DNA of 64,000 bases from Dryococelus australis. Its lineage: Eukaryota > Arthropoda > Insecta > Phasmatodea > Phasmatidae. Of this stretch, positions 23,541-35,867 are shown piece after piece. The DNA is taken from NCBI GenBank assembly GCA_029891345.1, contig CM057009.1, positions 207,880,709 to 207,944,708 on the forward strand. Direction: 5' to 3'. The notes beneath the pieces are model-generated. The model saw only the letters and a program-made list of their open reading frames with translations, was not told where the DNA came from and searched no databases. Position 1 is the stretch's first letter; each line of letters opens with the position of its first letter. A program made the position numbers and the translations under genes.

Positions 23541-25400
23541 CCCAATCACCACAATGTTGAGACTCAGGGTTCTCAGGGATGCTGTGGGTTCTGTGTCGCA
23601 GTCTCATCCGAGCATACTTACGATACACATTTGCAATACTAAACTTCAATACTAAACATTTTAACACTTGAAAAACAAAGGTGGCAAGGACACTACAAGA
23701 TAAAAGAATGAGTCACTGTGAGACTTGTTTTATTTATACCATGCGTACAAATCACGTGCCATGAAATTAAATGTTACAACTCGGTCGTGCCTAGCTAACT
23801 CCGGCTTGGGGGCTCCCCAGGCCGCAATTACTCTAGCGCACGCCTAGATGAATGATCTCACCGTGGTGTATGAAAACACAATCTTCACAAGGGAAGAGTC
23901 GACAGCCAATAGGGTGGACTGACGATATTTCCCTGAAGACAGGACACTGTGAGTTACACAATGAACCAACTGATGATACATAAACACGTGTGATTACTTG
24001 GCATCACTAGCGCAAACTCGTCGGGGCTTGCCCTCCAGCACATGAGTATTGTGGTGATGGCCTATACACATAGCTGTCGGAATGTCGGAAGTAGCGGCTA
24101 TGTCGGAAGTAATGTCACCATACACAAAATACAAAATTACATAAGTACCCTTAGAAGATGATGGGGCACGAGATGAGTATTCACAATAAACACGCACATG
24201 CATGAAAACAAGTTTAGATGGCGCGGATGCCGCTGGATAAAGTTTGTGGCGGACCATGTGGTACAGGTGGAATGGCAATATTTCTTCGTGGAAATGGTAA
24301 ATTAAACTCTGACAAACTGTTATTCTGTTGAGAAAATTATCCTCTTTAAGATTACAGCAGTTACAGGCTTGTAGCAGACCTGATGGCGGCAAAAGCAAAC
24401 ATTGAAGTGACCACGTGGTCAGACACAAAACCATCAATTTACGTGAAAATTACACAGAACCCTGGATGACAATACATAGAACACTGAAATAAATTACACA
24501 AATAAGCTCTCAAAGCGCAAGGATGGCATGGATATAGACTTGGCGGCAGTTAACCACATGGTTGTACATGATATGGCCGTAAAATACTCAGACATGAAAA
24601 CTACCCTTAAATACATAAATGAAAACAAAGCCCTTGAAATTGCATGCAGCAATAATACAGAAACCACGATGGGATGCCTTTAGCAGAAGCGGATGGCACC
24701 TGATTCAAGTTTCGCAGGTTGCGCGACCTCTCAAGGCATCTTTCTCCTCCTCCTCCTCCTTGATTAAGTTTAAAAATGCCACAAGGGCAAAATAAATTAG
24801 TTAAGCGGAAGCATATTGCTGGGGAAATGTCTGGCAAACCATACGCAAGCAAAGGTTAACCGGTATACTAAAAGTGCTATTGAAATCTACATCAGTGCTC
24901 AAAAGTTGTAGTGGGTACGTGACAGCATCTTACCTCGCCAGCTCTCCCAGACAGACTGCCCAAGAGGCACGCATAGCACGGACCTACCAGGGCTACCTAT
25001 GGGGTTCACATAACCGGAAGTGCTATGCACGTAGAGTAAAACTTTTATATATTGAAATTTAAAGGGGCACAAATAATTTAAATATTGTTTTACATTTTAG
25101 AATTTTCTTGTTAATTTTCTGTATTATTTTAGTGTCTCTTTATGACTGTGTTCATGATGGAATATTACTGTTCTTAATCTCTATGCAACGCATACTTTAA
25201 ATTCATAACCAAACATTTTCAAATTGACAAGAAACACTTTAAAACATTTTAAGACATTTCAAACCCTGAAAATAAATTAAGACATATTTTACACTGCAAA
25301 AATAATATTCCAGTACGGAAGTTCAGATTTGAGCCTCTTTGCGCACGTGCATGGTGAGCGCCGTCATAGGCTCTAGCGCCACTGGCTGTTAGCCGGCATC
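23540..25400 (-). repeat. Dispersed repeat copy 2 (LTR-like), inverted partner of 8250-9990
   Basis: Read on the minus strand, it begins TGATGCCGGCTAACAGCCAG near 25399 and follows copy 1 closely down to the aataaaacaagtctcacag region near 23720. It then carries about 180 further bases that copy 1 lacks or has lost. These contain a cgtaagtatg donor-like site and end at ggaagcaccgc followed by TGGCGCCCA (about 23529-23537). TGGCGCCCA is the start of a tRNA-Lys type primer-binding site in several retroelement groups, which supports an LTR reading, but no internal coding region is recognised. Open minus-strand frames (23994-24437) show no known domain. Confidence 0.5.
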
Positions 25401-26199
25401 AAGGAAAACATTACAATTGTAACTTTCGCAATTGATTACACAAAAAACTATGCTCTCTAAAAAATTTTATAGAATGAAAATTATCTCAATTATAGTGTCC
25501 ACAAAATGATCAGTGTTTCATACTAATAGTTCAGTTTCAATTTTGCTGTGAGTTCCGTTAGTTTGTGCAGCTTTGTAGACTACATTACTGATCAAAATGT
25601 ACTGTATTTTATTGTGGTTTGATACTAATACATTATTTTTAATAGTTAATAAAATCTTGCTTCAAATCTGACACGCATGTCAACTAACGTTTATTTCAAG
25701 AAAATTGTGTGTACTCTAGTTTCCTGCTATAAACTGTACTGCCTTAATGAAGAGTTTAATTCCCATCCCCGTTAAGGGTACTAGGAAAAGTGAAAATATA
25801 GGCCAATGAGAATTAACTGTATTAAAACTGATACATAACCTCGCTGTGTGGACAGATATGAACGACGCAGTATGCCAGGTGAATTGGACAAGTCAGCGTC
25901 TAGAACTGTTGCTGTAAATAAACACCTATACAAGTACTCCTAAATTGTCACTGCAATATAGGCAAAGTTGTCAAGTGGAATTTGATCACTACCTGCTTGC
26001 AGTCACGTATCCATGAAATTACGATGTTTAAAAAAAAGATGTTGGTTCACTTTAAAGTTATAGCACTATTTTAGAAACAGTGCTTACACGTTATCATAAA
26101 CTGTTAGAATAAGAGCCTAGGCCTAATGTAGTGAAGATTTAATACTACAGTGGTGTGGAAAATACCTGAAAAATGTTGAAGTTAACCCTTCCGCTTCCA

Positions 26200-26480
26200 G
26201 CCGACACGTATACATCTTACCTCTACAAGGTATGCACCTCTACGGCTGGGCGCCGCGAAGTGCTCGCAAGGCGTGAGGTGACCCCTAGCGACAGGAGGCG
26301 GAACTATGAAAACGTCTGGCATTTTCCATAAATTTCTTATCTTTTCCTGCCCCTACATCATATTCTGAGCCACATTTTCCGGTGTATATATAACCGCTTG
26401 TCAGCCTAAATAATTGTGCTATCTTCCTCTACGAGTGTTGCGGGCGGGCTGGCTGGCAGGGGACGACGACAACATTCAAA
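26200..26480 (+). promoter_or_regulatory. GC-richer block with TATA-box-like motif
   Basis: The sequence ggtgtatatataaccgc (about 26381-26397) sits in a local CpG-bearing block and is followed by a c/t-rich, Inr-compatible stretch. This could be a promoter, or part of an LTR or other repeat. No downstream coding exon was seen. Confidence 0.2.
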
Positions 26481-26499
26481 TTCGCCGTTAAGCTTCATG

Positions 26500-27200
26500 G
26501 GGCTAGGTGCTGCAATTTTGAAATTATCAAGAAAGTTAAGTAATGAGTGCATTGTTTGTATGTTGCTCAGGTAATCAGTAGATTAGAGTTACATAGTTAG
26601 GATGTTTTCAATTTTTTATAATATTTATGTCTTCCCTTTAACAAGGTGGTGTTACCTACTTCAGTATAGTACTATCTGCAAATTTTAGAGGAAATATTAG
26701 TGATTATTTATATGAATCTTATAGTGTTTTATGAGATGTTTTCTTCTGAGGTCATATATAATAGACTCTGCTTGCTACTGTTTGTTGTTTTACAGTCATG
26801 GTTTGAGTATGCCTAATTCACTAAGAGTTCAAATTTCTACTGTATGCAAAGGAGATCTTTCATAATTTTAATATCATCTTAGACCAGGTGCATCTAGCAG
26901 CATCAGGCAATATATGAATTGAATTATGTGAAATTTATTTTTTTGTGTAAGCCATTCATGTTTAATATATGAATATATGTAGAATTTTATCTCTCTTACG
27001 TTAACAAACTCCACCAAAGGCTTGTGTACTATTTCCTGCCTTTCCTAATCCTTGCTACATCCCAAAGGGGAGTAACACATTAATTAATTTGCAGCGTGCC
27101 AAGCAAAGAAAGAATAGGTTTTATTTAGTATCAGAAATTTGAAGTGCTCTGGCACTGTAAAATTTGGGACAACACTGATTTGACTTGAACTCAATTCAAT
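26500..27200. other. Intron sequence, nothing recognised
   Basis: AT-rich with no supported feature. Confidence 0.4.
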
Positions 27201-27205
27201 TTTGG

Positions 27206-27266
27206 CACACACACACACACACATGCATGCATGCATGCATGCACGCACGCACGCACGCACGCACAC
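27206..27266. repeat. Compound microsatellite (CA)n-(TGCA)n-(CGCA)n
   Basis: Three adjacent blocks differ by single base substitutions in the repeat unit: about 17 bp of CA, about 20 bp of ATGC and about 24 bp of ACGC. This looks like successive expansion of mutated units. Confidence 0.9.
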
Positions 27267-27269
27267 TTT

Positions 27270-29040
27270 TGCAGAAACTATTATTCTTCACGAAAATTAG
27301 CTTTAAGTTCATTAATTTTTCTCTGTGCATGACATTGCAACTGGCGATTCTCATCTTCACAGCTTTAAAAAGTTATATAAAATCAAGCCCTTTTAACTAA
27401 CAGGTAATTGAAAATGATGATTATTTTTTGCACTCGCCTACAACCCAAACAAAACACGTCACTTTTGGAGTATTTGTCGAAAAAGGTAGTGGAGTGTGCG
27501 ATGCCAGTGCCCCTTGCATCAGCTGAGAACAGTTCTTTCCACTTTGTGAAGTGGCTTTCTTCGTGTCTGCTCTGTTCCCTTCCCTTCTTACTCCCCTGAC
27601 CTCTTCTCCCTACTGCATCACACCTTTTTTCTGAGCTAGAGTAGTTTATTTAAGTATCCAGTTGTTCGTTCCTGGCCTACTCTAGGCCCTGCTCACCGCC
27701 TGTGATGTTCCTGGAGATGCCACAACTATTTGCTATAATGTTAATTTGTCGATAATCTAACTGTGTAAAATGAGGCACCTGGATGATGGTGCCAGTGCCT
27801 GAGCCGCTTCAACATGTCTTTGTACAACGGTCAGTCGTAGATCAGTGGCCTTAATATGGGTCAATTTTTATCAATGTACAATTTATATGGCTCTTGTATT
27901 TTTTTGGGGCAGACAGTAATATAGTTTTCATTTAAAATTAGGTTTCAGCCTGCTAGTCAAAAATGGTTTTGGTTTAACTTGATTGCTATTTACTGTGTGT
28001 TTCCAGATTGTTTTAATATGTAGGTTTGTCTGTTGCCTATTAAATTTATTTTCTTTCTTGTGCATTGTATCCATGACCCATTATGCAGAGACCTTAAGCA
28101 GTTTTTTAAAGTGTTTGTCTGATTTTATCTGCTGCAGCTTTAATGGATCTCGTGACCATCCCCAGCGGTATTTGTGGTATTTTTAAAGTAAATTTTAGCA
28201 GAGTTTTAATACATATTTTGATTGGAGTGAGGATATAAAGGGTCAAAAAAGCTGCCTCATTGCTTACAATTCACTAGGGTTCTCAGTACATTTGTAATTA
28301 ATTTATTCAATGTAAGTATTTTAATTTTTAGGAGGCTTACTGGGCAGACCAGGTGCCTCTCCTTATATTAATTACACTTGTGATAAATTTACAGGTTTGT
28401 TGCTTCATATTACAGAGAAATACACATAGTTATTAATGCTTGTCCGAGTAGTGACTAATTGCAAATGTGTATCTGAGTTTGGTAACTGAATGATAAAAGT
28501 GAATTTAATGTGTCTACGTAATAATTGTAAATGTTTGTTATTTGATACTCAAGATGAAAATACTTAACATTTAATGTTTGCTGAAGTTGTAACCAAATCT
28601 AAAGACGAATTCAAGTGTCATAATAGAGAAGTAAAGTTGAACCTGACGTGTCTCTTAAGCAAATGCATCATGATTGTAAATGTGGTAAATCATTTTTAAT
28701 GTGTGTTTCCCTATGTCGTCTGCAATTTACAATGACCACGAAATATTAGGCGTGGTTACCAAAATGAAATTGTGTCCGACTGTTTCAGTAAATGAGTCCA
28801 GTATGGTTTAATGTGATATTAAGACCATCAACATATATTTCCTGGTTATAATTGTAACCTGAAACACTTACGTAACAACAGAGAGTGTGAATAATTGGTA
28901 TTGATTCTCACTCTTCAATTAAATGTAATTCCCTATGAGCAACACACTAGTTGCAGATGGTAAAGAGATTCAAATAACCTTTAGTCAGTTAAAATGTTCC
29001 TCTGTATTCTGATATTGGTAACAGAGTTAAGCCGAGGTCC
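27270..29040. other. Intron sequence, nothing recognised
   Basis: Only short open frames, none with recognisable domains. Confidence 0.4.
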
Positions 29041-29059
29041 TAACATATTATGCTTATCC

Positions 29060-31020
29060 ATTTAATAAGGAAGGGTTTTAGATGGCCCTCCGACCTGAGT
29101 AAGGTCGAGGGGCTCCAGTCTACATAAGACTTTCTAATTGGGACACAGTGCAGAACCAACAATACGGAAATGGTTGCCACCCTGTTCGAAGAGACTGTAT
29201 AGGCTCTACCTCTCTCAAACCAGGGTCATGCACAGAGAAGCACGTGGAGAAAAAACTGCCAGAAAACCAAAGGACTCTCATGATGCCAACGCCGTCTGTA
29301 GCCAAAAACACTTTCAACAGCCAGAGGTATCAATATGTACTTACCTGTTCCATTTACCCACAAGTTCAATCCCTCAAACTGCGTGGTAGCAGGTCATGCC
29401 ATCGTCCCTTCTGGACTGCCACCCCTCAAAGAGCGAATAAAATTGCAACTTAGAAATTTGAACTCAGTTTTGTTCATACCTGCAGATTTACCTTCACCAG
29501 CCGTAAAATTTAAATGCTTATAAAATTTATATCATTTATTTTATATATTCATATACAGAGCTATGCATCCCCTTGTGTTTCAGACGTATTTAATAAATAC
29601 GCTCATGTTTAAAAATGAATCTACTGGTTGTTCATTTTTTTTCCCACAGCTCATGCTTTATTAATTATTTGGAAATTTAACTGTTGGCAATCATTGTACA
29701 TAATATGGCACTTTATTTAAGTGACCGCTCCTTGTTAGACATGTGTGGGCTGAACTTGCATATGTAACCTGATGCCCGAAGAAGGCTATAGCCTGAATAA
29801 GATATGGGATCACCAGAGTATTGTCTGGAGTGTCCATGCCTCCAAAGAGATCCATTCTCGACTATCCAGACTTTTAACGCTCATTACCTCAGTTCGTCCG
29901 CAAAAGACTGAACCCAGGAAGGCTTGAATGACTCGGGGTAAATTGAGAGTGCACCATTTTGTTCAATTTTTAATTTGTCACTTTGAACCACTTGCATCAC
30001 ATATTGTACATCAGTATGCCACGTAAGAGTGAAGGATATAATAGCCAAATTTGTAATTTAGCCCAATGGGCATTACAGAGAGAATTAAATATAACCAATC
30101 TAGGAACTTTTATTGAAATACCACAGAACCCACCTCATATTGAACACAATAGTGAGTCACGTAAAGAACCACCTCCTATAAATGACGATTACAGTTCCTA
30201 CCTGGACCACATGTTGGGGATATATTGGCCTTGGCACGTACAAGAATATTTCATTAATCTACAAACACTCGAAGTTGATTCCGAGCCTAACCCCCACCTC
30301 GGCAGTGTACAGTCCCAAGCAAACCGCCAATTATATGTAAAGTTTGTACAGCTGCTGGGAAGCTATTATTTGTTCATGTAACAGCAATACCAACGGTTTC
30401 ACATAGGGTAGTGACCATTAACCCCGACTTCGTCACTGTGAGGAAGCAAACTAGGACAGCTCCATACAAGTGCGGAGTAAACTCATGAGAAACTGGATAG
30501 TTGGTAACTGGGAGGATTCATCTCATTATAATTTCATGGTTCTATCAATTTTATTATCCCCCTTACCTTGTAACAGCTGCCGTCATGCATTTTGACAACC
30601 TTCACGGTAAGCCGGACCAAACACCCTGGGATGGAGAATTATGTGGTCAAGCTTGCCCTGGGGTTTGATTCCCCTCCTCTGATAAAAACTCCTACGCCTA
30701 GACAATGTCACCCCAGATCTCCCAACGTGGATGGATCCGTGACCCCGCCAGGCAACCCAAATAACAAGACTGACGACACTTCCAGAGGAAACTCACTCAA
30801 CTAGTAGCAGAGGAAGGAATCAGCGCTCATATGTACTGGTTATCATCTTCCGTAAAGCAGAAAAAATTAGGATAAACTTATGGATTATAATTAATAAGTT
30901 TATCTCTAATTTAAAATATTTTAATTAGAATTTTATTTTGTTTTATTTTTCTTTATATTTTATTTTCCCCCCTCCTCTCCCGAGGAAGGAAGAGAAGAGC
31001 AAGTCAGTTTGTACCTGATT
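29060..31020 (+). repeat. Unclassified block with several plus-strand open frames
   Basis: GC-richer than its flanks, with overlapping short plus-strand frames at 29138-29523, 29983-30381 and 30592-30804. It ends in a pyrimidine/purine-rich stretch (ccccccctcctctcccgagg, near 30967) followed by gaaggaagagaagagcaag. The composition suggests an inserted element. No reverse transcriptase, integrase or transposase motif was recognised. Confidence 0.3.
30016..30381 (+). CDS. Unrecognised open frame, about 121 codons
   Basis: Starting at the second in-frame ATG (MPRKSEGYNSQICNLAQWAL), the product has a basic N-terminus, a Pro-rich stretch (EIPQNPPHIEH) and an aromatic segment (YLDHMLGIYWPWHVQEYF). 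The upstream ATG at 29983 adds 11 residues. I do not recognise the family. It may be a fragment of a mobile-element protein. Confidence 0.25.
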   Translation: MPRKSEGYNSQICNLAQWALQRELNITNLGTFIEIPQNPPHIEHNSESRKEPPPINDDYSSYLDHMLGIYWPWHVQEYFINLQTLEVDSEPNPHLGSVQSQANRQLYVKFVQLLGSYYLFM

Positions 31021-31029
31021 TTTGAAAGG

Positions 31030-33900
31030 ATACATTGGTTTAAAATATTTTAGTGAATTTAAAATGTGAAAGATTTTTTGCAGTTTGCCACAAACGAGTT
31101 TTTTCAATATAATTTATTTGATACCTGAAATTCTGAAAGCAAGTATGCTTTAAATATTTTAATACATCTGGAATGAATAATAGTTTGTATTTTGTTGAAT
31201 TATGTTGGTTAAACCGCTCTAAAACTTGCAAATGATGAAATACAATTTTTAAAGACAGTGAATCAGAATTTGTGAGTAAATTATTTGGGATGTTTACTAC
31301 AGGTTTATAAGATAGAACACACTAAATCTTCCTTGCTCGCAGTACAACCTAACTGCAGAACCAACAGACAGACAGAAACAAAGGCATCTTTATCAGACAC
31401 TAATCCAAACAGGACAAGAGATAAGTGGTAAGTTTGTTGGGTGCCAACCTTCCCTTCTTCACCTTTGCTTTCCTGCTTGCAGTGTTCCTACCATTAAGTT
31501 CCAATGACAACTGAGGCACAGCAATGCACTGAGTCATGAGATTCTGGGTTTCTGAATGGAAATTTTTTTTGGAAACCTGAAATCTGCCATTCCATTTGCT
31601 CTGTTTCGCATTTTCAGCCACTGCACTAATCTGTGGTAACTATCAAACAATTAGTCATTATTTTTTCTTTGTAAGTGAGTAATTAGTACTCCTGATCACT
31701 GTGAACATAGGTTGTGAGAAGCCATTTCCCAAATGATTGCATTTATGACGGGTGCAATTTGATGCTTTTTTTTTAAATACACTTAATATTTCCAGATATC
31801 GCATAGGTGCCCATTAGCCATAAAATCATCTTGTAATGGCTTGTAAGTATCATACAAAACTTATCACTTCTTTTCAAGTAGTAAGGTAAACACGCTAGTT
31901 TTCATCACTGTTCCAATAGTCTTCAGTTTCATGAAAACATATTGACTATAAGAATTATAATCAACGTATTAACTTTCATAAATCTGTGGCATCTACATCA
32001 AACATTGTATTTATGATACCTAGTTAATTCTGGAAAGCACCAACTTGAAGTATACATTCTCGAGGGCAGTCCCAAAGTAAATATACATTTTTTTCACATT
32101 TGGTAAGCAGGTGAGTGTATTACAACTTATATGTTTTTGTTGTATTATGAAATTTACATTTTAATATACTATTCATAATGGTATCTGCCGTTACCGATGA
32201 AATTTAGAATAAGCACCCGGCAATGTGTTTTTCCACCATTCTATTATAAAATAAACTAGCTATGAATTTTTGGCATGATGACTACGAGAGGCCAAACTTC
32301 AGGCATTGCCACATTTTTAAACGTGTTGCAGCAACAGTAAACCTGTACCTTATTTTAATGTGTCACAAAATAACATAGGTCAGATAACAGATATTTGCTT
32401 CTGTCAGGATACAAACATATTTTGTGGGTGACTCATACATGAACATACTCGTAACATTATAATGTACCAAAATAACTAAAACAGAATTACTGAAAAGATA
32501 AAATGAAGTTTAAAGATATAACTGGCAATAGTGCAAGCTAAAATTTGCAATTATTAGGAAAGCATGCTATAAATGGAAAAATAAAGATAAAATAAATAAG
32601 GACAAGAAAGAATCTCACCTCTAACCCAATTTCCATAGCCTCTTTCCCCTTCTAAACGTTTACCAGCAAAAAAAAAAAAGGGGGGGGGGAAATCCATCTA
32701 TCCATATTTTGTATGTATATCTCTGTGCATGTGTGTGTGTTTTGTGTATATATCTGTATATCTCTATTTATATACCTATCTTTCTATCTATCTCTTACTA
32801 ACACTGTGTGTGTGCATATCCCATAAAATACCTCATTAAATTAAATATGGACTTAAGTAATACACTCCAAGTCTGACTGCAGTCAGTCAGTTGCAGAAAC
32901 ATTAAAGATATATATGTGGTATGCTTTCTCATCAATATGTATATGGCAAATTTTTGTTGTAAAAAATATTAACTGAAATTATCTAGCACATGTGTAAAAT
33001 ACTGCTCTAAATACATTTTACTTTCTAACATTTTAATTTAAGTTATCATTAAATTTAATAATAGTTTCTGCAAATGCACATTTTGGATTGTACAGCTTCT
33101 GCTGCATCAGAAAATTTAATATTTTCTGAAATAAAGTTGGCTGTACATATAACATTGCAGTCCCACATAATGTCAACAGTTGACATAACAAGCAGCATGG
33201 CTTCCAAGTGTCAGGACATCTGAGATGGAGGGATACCTTAGCAAAACAATATTGGCACTACTTTCTTAGAACTGTCAAAACCAGAGTATATCTGCCAGCA
33301 CATTGGATCTAAATTATTAAAAGAATGTAAGGCATGCAACAAAGTACAAGAAGAGGTCAAAGGGATGAGAGTTATTTATGGGAGGTCAAGGCCTCTCAAA
33401 CTATGAGAATGCTCCCAACTGTAACCAACAGACAGGAAATGCACTAATTCTTTAAGAATCTTGTTTCATGCCAAAATAAGATGTGTGCTGAACATAACTA
33501 ATTTCCTTCACAAAAGTGGCTATAAATATCAGTCTTAGTGCTTGTTATACAACACATTTCAGTCACCAATATGAACAAAACTTGGTTATAAATATAAAAT
33601 GCTTACTGTGCGCACTATGTTCACTATGTAATAGCTGCAATCATCTACATAACACAATCTATATGGCTTGTTTTTTTCTGTTGGTGGCACAAGACTGAAG
33701 TTTAGACTATTCTTGGATTAGAAGGCTCAATTTTTAATTGCCTATGTTTTTTTTAAATAACTATGAGATTACACATATGCCATGTTTACATCATTAATAT
33801 TTTCCTACATACACCAGAAGTTATACTGTCATTTATTATTAACTTAAATGCATTCCAAACACATTTACAAAAAATACCAACTACCAATACCATATTTTTG
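31030..33900. other. Intron sequence with simple repeats, no gene supported
   Basis: AT-rich. Contains a homopolymer junction A12-G10 at 32668-32689 and TG/TATC-type simple sequence at about 32700-32820. No conserved exon was seen. Confidence 0.45.
32668..32689. repeat. Homopolymer junction A12 G10
   Basis: Twelve A followed directly by ten G, flanked by unique sequence. G-runs this long are rare here, and the length could be a sequencing or assembly artefact. Confidence 0.8.
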
Positions 33901-33908
33901 TCTCTTAC

Positions 33909-34006
33909 CTGTTAACCAACCACCAATGAGTGAAAAAATCCAAGCTGTACCAATAGTAACGGACACTATGGCTTCATGCCATTCAGTGTTCAGCACAAAA
34001 TCATCT
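33909..34006 (-). CDS. SLC2A13: Sugar (myo-inositol type) transporter, internal exon with TM2
   Basis: The 98-bp minus-strand exon sits between a tattttcacag acceptor (34007 upward) and a GTAAGAGA donor (33908 downward). It reads DDFVLNTEWHEAIVSVTIGT, then AWIFSLIGGWLT. The E/D-x-x-V-S-x-T-I-G-x-A-W-I-F-x-L pattern matches the end of the first extracellular loop and TM2 of SLC2A13-type proteins. The exon ends with one base (G) that combines with AT of the next exon to give the Asp of DKYGRK. No stops or frame breaks are present. The first exon(s), with TM1 and its GYDTG motif, were searched for to the right on the minus strand and not found in the window. Confidence 0.85.
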
Positions 34007-34049
34007 CTGTGAAAATAAAACAAATTATCAAGATAAAGGACAATGTATC

Positions 34050-34072
34050 AAAAAAAAAAAAAAAAAAAAAAA
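34050..34072. repeat. Poly(A) run of 23 bases
   Basis: A pure A-run just upstream (minus-strand sense) of the transporter exon acceptor. It may be the tail of an old retroposed copy or simple slippage. Confidence 0.8.
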
Positions 34073-34074
34073 GG

Positions 34075-34965
34075 GGTAACATCCAAGTGGTTTAAAGTAA
34101 GTGAAATGTGTTCTTTTAAATTTACATACAAACTGCACCAAACACAAAAAAGAATTTATAAATGACCACCCAACCTTATTTAGTGCAAACTATTGTTTGA
34201 AAAAACCGCACTGTGAAGCATAATTCTATAGACATCGAAAGTATTACCCAACATGCTTTACCTTATTTAATTAAAAAACCATGCGGCATGTAAACAAGTA
34301 AAGGAATTTACCACTTTGGGTATGTTCATTAACCTTATATAAAATGACAAAACCATACATAATGGAAATGCACATGCTAACTGCAAGTCAGCCGACTGGT
34401 GTGCAATCCTTCAAAAGTCTGATCTGATAACCTTTGAAGCACACAGTATACTCTCACTTGTCATCTTGTGTATAGCCTGCAGAATTCAGACATTTCTTTA
34501 GGAGTTTCAAATCATCAATATTTAATGTCCCAAAAGCTGTTTTTTACCATTCTGCCACCCAAATTAAAGATTCCAATTTTTTGATACTGAGTTGTCGAAG
34601 GCAATAGAGAAGTAAAGTTGATGCTTTGGTTTTGATGCCCAAAAGGTTTTGTTGTGGTTGTGCATATCCAAATTAAAATTTTGCTCAAATTATTTATTCA
34701 TAAGAGAATGTGTTAATTTCTTATCATGAAGTGAAACAACAATTTGAAACATATTTTCCAATGTTCTAAGTCTTCCTTCTCCTCAAACACACAACCAGAA
34801 TTGAGTGGAGTTTACAGTGATAGTTGATAACTTAAAAATGGTGACAAGGAAGATGAACCAAGCTCAATATTCTAACTACCATCCTGAAGGCTCACAACTG
34901 ACAAAACAAATGCTAAAACGAACAAACCACTTTCTCCTATAACACCAACAAAATCATCAACATGT
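34075..34965. other. AT-rich sequence, nothing recognised
   Basis: Presumed upstream intron of the transporter gene. No exon was supported. Confidence 0.4.
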
Positions 34966-35867
34966 TAATTAAACACAAATTCCCTAACATCCTACAAAAA
35001 AAATTTATGGCTTTTACTAACACAAACATTCCAAACGGATTTCATCAAATTGAGCTTGATGGAACTAGTAAAAAATTGTGTTGTTTTATAACTCCATTTG
35101 GAAAATATGGGTTTGAAAGTTTGTAATGGGTCTCTCATCTGCACCAGATGTTTTTCAGAGGTACAATACTATAATATTTGGAGGTATTGAGGAAGCTGCA
35201 TCTAGTGAAGAACAACATAAGATTTTTTATTTAGTGGGTTAAACAATATAATGTTACATTTAAACATAAAATTTTCAATATAAAGTAACTCAAAGTACTT
35301 AGGAAGAATTTTTGATGCAGAAGGGGTTAGGCCTGATCCTGGACAGGTGAAATCCATTTTGGGGTTAAAAGATCCCACAAATAAAAAGGAGCTATTACAT
35401 GTGTTAGGAATTGTAAATTACCTAGCAAAATTTATTCCTAATGTATCAGCATTGACCAAGCCCTTGAAAGATTTGACAAAAAAAATTTAGCATGGCAGTG
35501 GGATCCTGAGCAAATTGCAGCCTGTCACATGGTTAAAAAGAAAATTGGCCAGGCACCTGTGTTAAACTATTTGATAAGAGATTACCTGCTGGAATGCAGG
35601 CTAATACTTTACAATTTTCTTTAGGCACATGCTTATTACAAAATGGTCAACCTGTAATATTTTCATCGAGATCACATAAAAATGCATACGAAAATTATCA
35701 ACAATAGAGAAAGAATTTTTGGCAATACGTTTTGCTATAGATAAATTTAATTAGTTTGTATATGGACTGGAAATAACTGTACAGACAAATCATAAGCCCA
35801 TTCTAAATATTGTTAGTAAGAATGTTCATAAAGTAACACCTAGGTTACGAAGATTAAAATTTAAATT

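Larger units (their letters stand above)
11984..33908 (-). other. SLC2A13: About 21.9 kb intron of the SLC2A13-like gene
   Basis: Bounded by a GTAAGA donor at 33908 and a tttcag acceptor at 11984 on the minus strand, with matching phase 1. It hosts the satellite array, SINEs, the pogo-type element, one of the two inverted dispersed repeats and several unclassified repeat blocks. I see no additional conserved transporter exon inside it. Confidence 0.75.

Noticed and set aside
27084-27400. Cys/Ala/His repeat frames (for example MCVRACVRACMHACM)
   Set aside because: They are translations of the compound microsatellite, not a protein.
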